The position numbers were made by a program, and so were the translations under genes. Under the pieces are notes generated by a model, which searched no databases, had not been told where the DNA came from, and saw only the letters and a program-made list of their open reading frames with translations. Of a stretch of 64,000 nt of DNA, positions 11,563-21,379 are shown in pieces. The stretch lies in contig MU128930.1 of NCBI GenBank assembly GCA_014904985.1, forward strand, positions 62,001 through 126,000, given 5' to 3'. The stretch comes from Hydnum rufescens UP504. Taxonomy: Eukaryota > Basidiomycota > Agaricomycetes > Cantharellales > Hydnaceae. Within the stretch, counting starts at the first letter, position 1, and every line of letters begins with the position of its first letter.

Positions 11563-12298
11563 GCCTCCGAAAGGAAGAAAGAAGGCGCTGGATGGGAACC
11601 CCGGAGACCCCGTACGTCCTCCGATCCTGGGAGAGTCTTTGAGCCCTGACATTATTGCAAAGAGTCTAGCTGAATCGCTCTCCTACATCCACTACCCACG
11701 CCCGTTCAAAAACCCGTCCTATAGCCGCTCGGGGCCAAACGTATGCGCACCGTCAAACAGATTCTCGCTGCCGATCGGGAGCGCGAAAAGTTCTATCGCG
11801 AGCAAGCAAAGCAAGAGGCACAGAATGCCATGGACGTGGATGGAGAACCTGCCAAGCCCGCCACTCCTGCTTTGGATTACGTATTCTGTATGTGTCTCCC
11901 ACTCATCTCTATAATAGGGAATGTCCAGGACACTCTCGTAATTCTTTTCGTATGTTTGTAGACTCCACGGTGGAAGCCCCGCCTTCCATGATTCCACAGA
12001 AGAAATATTGTGATATAACTGGTCTGGATGTATGTCTCATATTTTCCCTCTCTCCAAGTCCCTTTAATGTCGATTTCTCACATAGGGTCCCTATACCCAC
12101 CCAACTACTGGCCTCCGATATCACGATAAAAACATATACGAAGTTGTCAAATCTCTGGTACGCCCGTCGTTCTCTCATTTATCTCCATCCGCATTTAAAA
12201 TGAACATTTCATGTTACCGATTGCCCCACCGCTTCCAGAACCCGGCGGCCCAACAAGCCTATCTCGCAGCTCGTGGTCTTAACACCCTCGTGAAATAG
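11563..12298 (+). CDS. IES6: INO80 chromatin-remodelling complex subunit Ies6 (YL1-C domain)
   Basis: Ies6 (INO80C) is a subunit of the INO80 nucleosome remodeller in the nucleus (family knowledge). The N-terminal signature ESLSYIHYPRPFKNPSYSR is at about 11668-11725, followed by KQILAADREREKFYREQAK. After an intron (about 11889-11960) comes the YL1-C domain: APPSMIPQKKYCDITGLD, then, after a second intron, GPYTHPTTGLRYHDKNIYEV. A third intron leads to AAQQAYLAARGLNTLVK and TAG at 12296-12298. Between PSYSRSG and AKRMRTVKQIL the frame slips by one base at the GGGG run 11731-11734. Adding one G restores a family-like reading. The true start is upstream of 11563 in an exon I could not resolve. 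Confidence 0.85.
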
Positions 12299-12896
12299 CA
12301 TCATCCGAGACCAGCGCAGGGTGCGAACTCTTCGCAAGAGAATCTAGTTCCCATAATGTTTCGTATCAGATTTCCACTATGCGATCATTTCTCCGTCTTC
12401 TCCAAATCCATGCGGGAATCACCAAGGCCATTCATGAATAGAATGTTCTATGCTCTACGTAATAAAAAAGGTAGAGTGTAAAGACGCGAATGCCCAATGT
12501 TACAATCACTAATCTGGAATCAACGATACATAGATATCATGCGGGCCACTGCGTGGTGTACTATGCGAAGGGAATACAGAAAATTTCACCATGTCTTACA
12601 TATTGGTATCGCGAACGAGAAAACCAATAAGTAATGGGGGCGATGATTATCGCCCGTAAAATAAAACAAAGCAAAAAAAAATAAGCGAGGGAGAGCGAAT
12701 GGGGAAAAAAAAAGGGGGCGGGGGTGGGGGGGGATGATCGCAAGCGCGAGAGTGAGGTGGGCATGAAAGGAAATCAAGGCTACAACAAGCTCATCACGTA
12801 AGAGAGCAGCAAGCAGAAAACAAGTACGAGCGCCGATCGTTTGTCATTCGCGGGACAGTCCACCAAGGAGGCATGCGTCCTGACCCTAGGGCGTGT
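12299..12896. other. Convergent intergenic region with a purine/G-rich block
   Basis: Nearly 600 bp between the 3' ends of IES6 (+) and the F-box-like gene (-). About 12655-12735 is almost pure A/G on the + strand and ends with a dense G block (see the repeat at 12714-12733). No gene recognised. Confidence 0.5.
12714..12733 (+). repeat. G-tract block with G-quadruplex potential
   Basis: Three G tracts of 5, 5 and 8 bases are separated by single bases, so four or more runs of GGG with very short loops can form. It sits between two converging genes, where it could affect transcription end or replication. Function is inference. Confidence 0.5.
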
Positions 12897-14048
12897 TCAG
12901 TTATCCAACCAAGTGATGATGGGGTCATTCGCTTCTCGCTCCCGTTCAACGAAGCTTCGCCATGATGGTGGCACATCGGACCCGGTATTCCACCCAGCAA
13001 GGAGGATGCTCGTGATCCCATTCGCCAATGCCATCCGAGCTAGAAACGCCAAGGTCGGGACGTGCGTATGACGAAATGTAATCTGACCAGACAAAGGTTC
13101 AACAATGCGAACAAGGTCTCACGACGTGCAGCCTGAAAAAAAAAGCCCACTCTAGTAAGGTGTGTCTCGTCAAGCAGGGTCGGGAGCGCGTCATCCCCAT
13201 CATCTTTGAGCAACTTCAGGATCGATTCCCAACTAGATCCGTGGGCCCATCTACAGGAGAGGGAGACCCATGAAAAGCCATCTTCGCTCCATATCGATAG
13301 ACTTACCCCCGGACACACTTTGGAAGAAGTGTCATATACAAATTCCCGTCGATGATCAAATGTCGAAGATGCACCATGAGTTTCAGTGCAGACACGTGAC
13401 CCGCCATAACCTCGCTCCAAAGCGTCGTGTCCTCGCTCTCCAGGATAGGCTTCGACATGAACAAATGCAGCGTCGAAGTCTGCAAGTCCGTCAACAGCTG
13501 ATGCAGCGACATTGAATTATTCGCAAACTCTTGAACGTGACGCTCCCGCGGCAGACGCTTGATAACCGGAAAGTGTTCTCGAGCTGAAGCGACATCGAAA
13601 TAAACCACGGGGATACTGAAATCTACGTGTTGCTGTGGGCAAGCCCGCCGTGGAATCGGGTGCTACAAAGATTATTATTGTTAGGTTCTTCGGGTGGTTG
13701 GACGTATAGTTTGAGTGCTTTTGTATATCGCACAGGGCTCCCTTGGCGTGACAGGAAATTTCCCGCGCCAAAGAGTGTATGGAATCGACTTTGATTCCGC
13801 AATGTAATGGTTTGGTAGAGGAGGGGTTCGATGAAGCGCAACCATGTTCGGTTAACCCGGGCGAAATTAGCCGCGACGGGGAGATTGATAACATCCATGG
13901 CACCGTCATCGGGGGTGATAGCATACTGCATGATTTCAAACTGTAACTCTAGTGGAATCTTTGGAGACCACAGAGGAATATATTCCACCCGATTCCTTCG
14001 CGAATACCTGGGAGATATGGATAAGCGTTCCCAAACTGAGCTACGCAT
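12897..14048 (-). CDS. F-box-like protein
   Basis: Probable substrate adaptor of an SCF ubiquitin ligase, judged only from an N-terminal F-box-like helix pair. The start at 14048 gives MRSSVWERLSISPRYSR, then IPLELQFEIMQYAI and FARVNRTWLRFIEPLLYQTI, the usual layout in basidiomycete F-box/LRR-type proteins. A 44-nt intron (about 13670-13627) joins NNNNLYFSIPVVYFDV. Later blocks are VIKRLPRERHVQEFANNSMS, then HLRHLIIDGNLYMTLLPK and, after another intron, SSWESILKLLKDDGDDALPT. The last exon ends with DPIITWLDN at TGA 12897-12899. Phase across the last intron (about 13085-13045) does not close cleanly, so one border or one base is wrong. No clear LRR or WD repeats. Confidence 0.6.
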
Positions 14049-14280
14049 ATCATGGGCAAAGAAAGTCTTACATCTTGCGCTGGTCTATATGACATTCATC
14101 GCAATGTCAGGCGACCCTCATAGATCAAGTAGCATGTGTGTAAAACTCACATGCCCATGCCTCCTCGCTCTGATAGCTAAATAATGTAACTCTAGGACTA
14201 ACGGCATTCGTCCGTTTACCGTGCCAAAACGGGCCTCGACGGCACAACGTGCAGGGAAACTGAATGATAAACATGCTCGA

Positions 14281-14739
14281 TTAGAGCAATCTACGGGAAT
14301 CCGCCGTAGGGTTGACGTACGTATCTAGCTTATCCTTAATCGCTCTCGCAAACGCAGCTGGCTTCTTACGATAGGAGCTGCGGAAGTGTGGATGACGAGA
14401 AAATAATGCCTGAGCGATTTCATCGTAGTATATGACCTTGTCGGCTTTAGTGTGGAGGGAACCTGAGCCAGACGTCGGTCGTCCGGAGAACACACCATGC
14501 CTCCAGCGCCTGTTTGACTCCATGGCTGAAATAAGATGGCCGAGCAACGCAGAATCATCCGATTCCCAGCTACAAGAGTGTGTGTTTGAGTTCCAACACG
14601 AGAAGGAATAACCGGGGCAAGACCCAGGCAGAAGTAGGGGGTAAGAGAAAGCTTACTTGATGTTAGCAGCCTTTATATGAAGACTTCTTGACTTGCTCGG
14701 CCCCTGGTGATTTCTGGGGGAGCGTCTAACGTTCTCCAT
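14281..14739 (-). CDS. Small SANT/Myb-like protein
   Basis: Two exons. Exon 1 starts at 14739 (MENVRRSPRNHQGPSKSRSL), with donor GTAAGC after AACATCAA (about 14663). The acceptor at about 14576 gives NWESDDSALLGHLISAMESN. The body has the spacing of a SANT/Myb-like fold: Trp plus acidic N-terminal helix, then KVIYYDEIAQALFSRHP, then a final helix KKPAAFARAIKDKLDTYV. Such one-domain proteins are frequent in Agaricomycetes and often relate to transposon-derived or DNA-binding genes (general knowledge; not checked). About 120 residues. It ends at TAA 14281-14283. No nuclease or transposase domain is attached. Confidence 0.55.
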
Positions 14740-15031
14740 GGTTGAAGGGAAAGGATGGGCTCGCAATGGACAGAAATGGAAGGTGAGTATCAGATTGAAA
14801 TCGGGTACAGCCGCGGCCTGCGTTCGGGAATCTGCACCCGGATTCTCACCATTCTTCCGCTCCAAAGTTGATTAATTCGTCCTACTCTGTGAGTAAATTT
14901 CAGAATCTAGTTCCAGTGGGAATCCATGAAGCCAGTTATTCCCGATCCTGGGAGTAATCTTTTACTCTTCGACCAATGAATGTCCCACATACTATATCGA
15001 ACTAGACGAGCCAATTCATCTCGATGTCATA

Positions 15032-17470
15032 TTATAAATTTCTCGTCCTTCCATACTTTCTCTTCGCTAAGATCCACCACCACCGAATTAATAGTGCCAG
15101 CCCAACACCAACACAGGCCTCGACGACGAATACCGCCCCAAACCAATGGAACCTCCCGATGGGCGTTCCAGGCGGATCTGTCGGGCGAGGGCGACGATTC
15201 CCAGGTATGTGTACGTTCATGCTAAACAGACCTACGACACCAGGATGATTGATCAGTCAATCAGTCAGAGAATCTGTTTGAATGCACACTCACTGACGGG
15301 GATTAGCATGCAGTAAGTCGCGATCGAGATCGTACTCAACCAAAAAATGGCTTCATCAGTCCCGGTCTTGGCCTGCACCGACGACACATTCAAGATCGAT
15401 ATGTATGCGGGATGGGAATGACTGAGCACCCGTTCATAATATGCCAACGACTGTTGCATCGTCAGAATGTGGTCTATACCCAAAGCAAACTAGATATCAG
15501 TTCTCCCACTCCGAAGAAAAATCTGTCGACCAAAACCGCACATAAGAAATGGCACGCACCCTGGACATCTCCTAGATGCGCCCCAAGATCAGCCACAATC
15601 TCCAACCTCTTCTTCAATTGTCCGAGCACCTCGGCCTTAGGGGCCAGTAACCGCGCCATCATCGTCACGACCTTTCTGGTCGCGGTCATCCGCAGCAGCA
15701 TCCTTGTCCGGGCTACATTTTTCTTGATCCGCTTTTTCTTTAACCAGGGTCCCGACAGATATACACCAGGTATACTCTTCCCTCGTGCCCATATCCAGCT
15801 CATGACACCGGAACAGATGGATAGTACGCGCCGTCCCAAGGTCGACGGGAAATCAGTAGGCACAGATACTCCATCGCTTTTCTCTTTGTCTTGGACAGTC
15901 GGTGCAGGTGAAGAGGAATTGTCCCCCACATTCACATCGACGGAGTAAACCGGCTTCAGGTTGTTGTTAGTTTGGGGTAGGTCAAGCTCGTGGTTGGTCC
16001 CTGCAATAATCGCATCGACATGTTCGACCTCTGTCTCGATCTGTCGGATAAGGGGCATAAATCCATCCACTACAGAATCCATAAGACCGTGTGCGATATG
16101 GTCTGGATCACCAAATCACGTTCGATAGAAGTCAAGCCGAGGGTGGGGAAAGGATTTAAGGCAGCGGTAGCCAACTCACCAGGCAATATGTTCATCGTTT
16201 CTTTCTCTAATTGCAGAACCTTATCCCTCACGCGGTCTGTATGCTGTGAGAGATCCGAGAAATGGAACTTCATAAATCACGCTCTGCGTAAGCAAACCAT
16301 AGAGATTTGGTGATAATATTAGAAAGTCGTGGACTTACGGTGCATATACCTTCGCTAAAAACTGTCAAGTACACGTTAGTGACATTTACTTTGCCCATCG
16401 CATCAGAGATCTGATCCCCCCCGGATTTAAACCCCAAGTCAAGAGCACGGAAGACAATGAAATAGTATCCCAATCTAGGAAACAGCTCTAGTTTCTCCCT
16501 TGGGTCTTGATGGAGAATATCTTCCAAAGTAAGTGGGTGAAGATGTAGTATCTAATTTCACGGGATCGCCGGTTAATCCGAAAGGCCATGGGGGGAGCGT
16601 GCTATCGACTCACGGTACCAATTGCACGCATGTCTTCCCACGTAGGGCAAGCCACATCTAGCCACCAGGCTTTTTGTCCCATCACGAAACCACCATCAGG
16701 GGAAACACCGGTGCCGATACCGGCCCTGATAGGCGATCTAGCCAGGTGCACTTTGGGTGCTTGGGGTACTACACCAGGCGTGAGTGCAGGTACAGGAGCC
16801 GTGGTCTTCACTTGAGGGGATGAAGCGGTCCCTACGCCCACGTCTAATTGCTCATCTCCACTACCTCCAGATGAAGGTTCTAGCTTGTGACCTAAGTATC
16901 CCTGGACCAAGTGGGGACGTTGCTTCCCTTTTCGTAACCGGCCAGAAACCTTGAGTGCAGTCTCGAGCTGTCCAAGCACGCTCGGTAATGAAGAGGTACG
17001 GATGATTCGTTGTGCCGCGCCTGTGTCCAGCGTCCGAATAGAAGGCGTGGGAAGAAGAAGGGTGAATTCTCGTGGTACGCGTCTGGACCTTTCGAGTGCC
17101 TCGTGAGCAAGAGCACGTTGAGCTGGAGTGATCGTAAAAGTAGAGGTGACGGTACTTGTCCGACGGTAGAGGCGCCGTCTACGGCGACGCGAGGTGGACA
17201 AAACAGATGAAGCTCGAGAAGAACTTAAGGATGTACTGCTAGAGGCATCTGAGGTGGACCGGGCCCATCGGGAGACCGCAAGCTCCACAAGTGCTGCCAG
17301 TGCCCGTCTCACCAGTCTAGTAGAGGCAGAGGAGGTAGAGGAAGAAGACGCAACAGAGAAGGGGGAAGGTGGGTGGGATAGTGCCGGGTGTTCAGAACCA
17401 CGGTATATGTCCCGTCCTGAGGAAGAGTATTAGGGCCAGAAGGATCCAGTGATTGGATGGGCGATTCCAT
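15032..17470 (-). CDS. CorA-type divalent metal ion transporter
   Basis: Membrane transporter of the CorA superfamily (Mg2+ and related ions). The N-terminus is long, Ser/Arg-rich and disordered; ATG 17468-17470 (MESPIQSLDPSGP) is a guess, because the later Ser-rich frame does not join it cleanly. The cytosolic domain is clear: WWLDVACPTWEDMRAIGT, then HLHPLTLEDILHQDPREK and GYYFIVFRALD, with helical segments LIRQIETEVEHVDAIIAG and LGQLKKRLEIVADLGAHLGD. TM1 is IFWLSTISIATYCMLIPV and TM2 is FHWFGAVFVVEACVGVGLAL. A basic tail ends RKYGRTRNL at TAA 15032-15034. Where the family has GMN at the end of TM1, this gene reads SMN (15215-15223), with the Ser codon spliced in from the acceptor GTGTCGTAG. 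Several introns. Confidence 0.85.
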
Positions 17471-17776
17471 TTCTTATCTCTAGCTGTGTAGTTGACGCGG
17501 AATGGAGCCAACGATCTGCAAGAAAGTGGATATTCGGGGCGTGGATTTCACTTAAGATATCAGCGAGGAACACACAAACCACATTCCATGAATTGAAAGA
17601 CACAGGTAGAATTGTGGGGATCCGAAACCAGCAGGATCTGCCGTAAAACGAGTCAACAAGCGGGGGTGAACCAAGAGCAAATTTTCTAAGTCTTTCGGAT
17701 ATCAGTCATAGAATCTGATCATCATTAAGCCGGAGAAACCCGCGCTACTTGCCGGTCTTCTCAGCACACAGCCACC
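17471..17776. promoter_or_regulatory. Divergent promoter, CorA gene and CPSF30 gene
   Basis: 306 bp between two divergent starts. No clear known box recognised. The CPSF30 start has a strong context (GCCACCATGC). Confidence 0.35.
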
Positions 17777-18981
17777 ATGCTACCGGTTGAACTGCGCGAT
17801 ATTCTCGCTCCTGACTTCCACCAGCTCAACTTCAGTGTAGAAAACTTCATCAAGAACGAGCTCAAGGTCAAGTTGGACAAAGGTAGAACGCTAATACCCT
17901 TTTGGGAAATTTGTTCCTGATCATTCTGCAGATGAACAGATCTGCCAACCGAATCTGTCCCCAGGTGGATGTCCACTGGGTGCTCTGCACTGCCCTCTAA
18001 GGCACACCACTCCCTCGCCACTTAACTTTCAACCTCCACCGCCTCTCCCTACCCACCCACGGGAGCGAGAGCGGCTGTCCACGGTGAGTACTTTCTCTTA
18101 ATAATCGATCACGCCTAATGCTATTACAGGTGTGTAAGCACTGGCTTCGAGGCTTGTGCAAGAAGGGTGATGCTTGCGAGTTTCTGCATGAATACAACCT
18201 CAGAAGAATGCCCGAGTGTTGGTGGTATGCAAAATACGGCTTCTGCTCGTCGGGGGACGAATGTCTCTATGCACATCCAAAGGAGCGCAAAATAGAATGT
18301 CCCGATTATAAGCGAGGGTTCTGCAAACTCGGTAAGGTTCTCTTAATGACTTCTCCATTTCGTTCCCACCGTTACCTTCACAATAGGTCCGGATTGTCCA
18401 CGAAAGCACATCCGACGGATAGCCTGCCAGTTATACCTCACAGGCTTTTGTCCCCTCGGTCCAACATGCAGCCAGGCTCAGTAAGATTTTCTTCTTTTCC
18501 TTTCCCAAATTTGATTGATATCGTGTCGATATTATTGACTGTTCACCTCGTTCAGTCCAAAAATGGCCCTACCAACTGAAGAAGACTATCGGCCACCGTC
18601 TCCGCCTGCGCAACGTGAACTAGGTCCACCTCCACCAGGGTACAGTCGGTATACTGAATTTGGCGGGTCTGGCAGAGGAGAGGTACCAAATGGCGGTGGT
18701 GCCGGCGGAATGGGCCGTGGCACCAATGGCCCAGGCGGGGCGGGGGCAGGCCAGTTTGGAGACGCTGCACCAAGACGGAATCTGGACGAAGTACTTTGTT
18801 TCAAGGTAATGCCATTGGTGTTCCCGCTTATATCCTGGAGCCTCACACGCTTCGATTTCACCTCGCTGGCTTATAGTGTGGCCAGTACGGACACTATGCG
18901 AATACATGTAAGAACCGTAATGTCCCTGGTAATCGTGGGGGTTTCGATAGAAGGAACGATGGACAGAAGGAAGAAATATAA
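17777..18981 (+). CDS. YTH1: Cleavage and polyadenylation factor subunit CPSF30/Yth1
   Basis: RNA-binding subunit of the mRNA 3'-end processing complex in the nucleus (family knowledge). The start at 17777 gives [20 protein letters not shown]. Five CCCH fingers are visible in order: [12 protein letters not shown] (first, partly divergent), [58 protein letters not shown] (split by an intron) and [20 protein letters not shown] Pro/Gly-rich linker follows. The last exon adds a CCHC zinc knuckle, [14 protein letters not shown], as in metazoan CPSF30 but absent from budding-yeast Yth1. It ends at TAA 18979-18981. Six exons, introns 45-90 nt. Complete and in frame. Confidence 0.93.
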
Positions 18982-19278
18982 GTTCTCCAATGTATTTGTT
19001 TAGCACGACGCCTTCGATAATCCCAATGACAATTAATTTTGATGTGTGGATGTTTCTACTGCTCGACCCGCCCTTCTCTATCATGAGTTATTCTACTATC
19101 TAAAATGCGAACGTCCTAGGTATAGGGGATCAGCAGATGAATCGGTGGCTCCAGTGACTACTAGAGCTATAGCGCTAGTCTCGAGCAGTTATCATAGGGA
19201 TTGATTTAAGGGACACAGATAGACATTGCACGGCTCCAGAATCGAATAAGGGCAAGGATGCAGCACGTCGACAGTACC

Positions 19279-20481
19279 CTAATGCAGACCACCCTCGTAC
19301 ACTTTGAGGAAACTAGGTCTATCGAGTGCAGCTTCCCAATAAGCAGCGATTTTGTCTCCCACCTTCCACTCATTCCCAATCTTCCCTTCCAGTGCGGCCA
19401 TACCTTCAGCTTCCATCTTACCGCCTGCAGCACTGACAACACGTGCCAACCACGCCATCACATGCAAATCCGCGAGACTTAAGTGGTCACCGAGCGCAAA
19501 GGGTCCCACGATGATATTCTCCAGTTTGTCGAGGGTATTTCGGAGACTCACAGTCCACGCTTCCGCGGAGGCTGTAAAGAAATCTCGCGCTTCGAGGGAT
19601 GTGTGCAGAATACTCCCTGTATAGATGGAGGCGTTTGCTATTGATATCTAGTACGTTTTGAAGGAAGGATATGGTTTTGGGGGAGAGATGTACAAGCTCT
19701 GTGCCGGATTCGGCATTTCCAGGAGATGCAGTGTGTATTTCAAGCACGTGCTGGCGATTCGCGAGGAAGTCTTTGACGCGTACTTTACTGGGGGATGCGA
19801 GCTCTTCGGGAGTGTTGGCAGCAGTGATGAGGAAATTAGGATCTGCAACGGGACTATGAATTAGGTCTATTATCTGATCAGAAAGCGCCGAAAGTTCCAG
19901 TGAGACGGGCGCGAGTGCTAAAAAGGGAAATATACGACCCGATATTCGGAACTGGGTCTTCCTCATTATCATAAAACGTAAATAAACGCGCCTGGAGCAG
20001 GAGCACTTGAAGTAGTATGTGTTTTTGAGATTGCAGACCTGGATTTGTCGAGGAATTCCACAATGGACTAATCACGCGTCACTGAATAAGACTGCATCAG
20101 GGCCATGAAAAGCTCGAAAACGTGCCTTAGCATCATTAATTGCTTTGAAGCGAACCTCGCAATCAGGCGCGAGAGACTTCTCAAGAGGGACAACAAGGGA
20201 AGGAACGGTGGCTAGCCGGCAGTCGTGTGCTGCATCTATACACAACTCTAGGAAATGCGACAATCCTGGCCCACCTTTGGGGTTGATTCGCAAATAAGAG
20301 GGAGCGAGGTTTTCCCCTTGGACTACATGAAGAGTATCAGGATTCTTTACCATGCTTGCGTCCGTGATTAACAACTCACGCAGATCTACGGTTCTGATCT
20401 CAATCTCGTCGCAACCGAAACCTTTCTCATGTCTCCCCGGGTGATGGGTACCACGTATTCATGAAGAGTCGTGAGATTCAC
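19279..20481 (-). CDS. Glutathione S-transferase-like protein
   Basis: Cytosolic GST by fold. The thioredoxin-like N-terminal domain contains SYLRINPK|ATVPSLVVP (the motif before the cis-Pro) and, after an intron, SIVEFLDKSRSAISKTH. The C-terminal helical domain has LENIIVGPFALGDHLSLADL, HVMAWLARVVSAAGGKM and ends DRPSFLKVYEGGLH at about 19279. Two introns use GC donors in my model (20068-20125 and 19918-19991). The N-terminal exon (from about 20481, acceptor TTTGTAG) reads LTTLHEYVVP and then slips one base at about 20450 before RHEKGFGCDEIEI. The start codon was not found. One intron near 19660 does not close in phase. It lies 900 bp downstream of the glutamate-cysteine ligase gene on the same strand. 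Confidence 0.8.
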
Positions 20482-21379
20482 CTACAAAGCAAGGTAAACT
20501 TGACGGAAAGGTCAGTGGGCCTGAACGCACAATATATCTATGGAACACTCGCCCACTGAGCACCACACCGAAGTGGGAAAACAATAGAGAACTGCTTTAG
20601 GAATTCTCCTGCTATTGTTCGGTTGCATCCTAGCACATTCTCAGACGATGGGACTGCATAGAAGGTACTTATCGGCAAGGGCCGAGCCGAGGGAGTTCTC
20701 CCATTCAATTAAGGATTGTGGCCTCCTAGTGGACTCATGACTATGACAGCAGGCGGGTGTTGTCACGATCGTCCGGCCATGGCCCCAGGAGACTGGCTGC
20801 TCCAGAAACGCCGGGATTACACTCTTTCAACGTGTTGATCTTATCCATATCCCATATCCTTCTGAGTCTATTGTTGACGATAAAGCCTCTCGAATTAGTC
20901 AAGGAAGATTGGTGGTGACTTCAGCTGCCCTCTGGTAAAAATATCGCTGAACTCTCAACAGTCGGGAAATCCATACGGGCCCAAAAATCTTCATGGAGGC
21001 AAAATCGGCGAAAGATACACAGGCTACCAGGTCTAGCGGTCTTGTTACACAGTTGGAGTCACAGACAACCATCGTCAATCTTGCTGCCCACGTAATCCGT
21101 AGGCAATAAGTCATGGGCAACACGCATGCCGCGTTCTCTATTGGTTGACCAAGGTGCGTCAGATATCGGGGAGCTGGAGTCCGGATTTAGGACTCGGCAA
21201 CGTACATCTCATCCAATGCTTTCATAAGGTCAAAGTTAATCTCCTCACTGATAACGGAGTCGTGTTTGTAGGCTGGGTGCGATCTAATAAACTCTCGAAT
21301 CCACGTTGCACACGTTTTGAGGGAACCTGGGGAAGAAACAACACGAAAAAGAAATAGAGGTCAGATCCCTCGAACTAAT
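20482..21379. other. Intergenic region between GST and GSH1, no gene recognised
   Basis: About 900 bp containing the GST promoter and missing first exon, plus the GSH1 3' UTR. Open frames are short and without conserved motifs. Confidence 0.45.
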
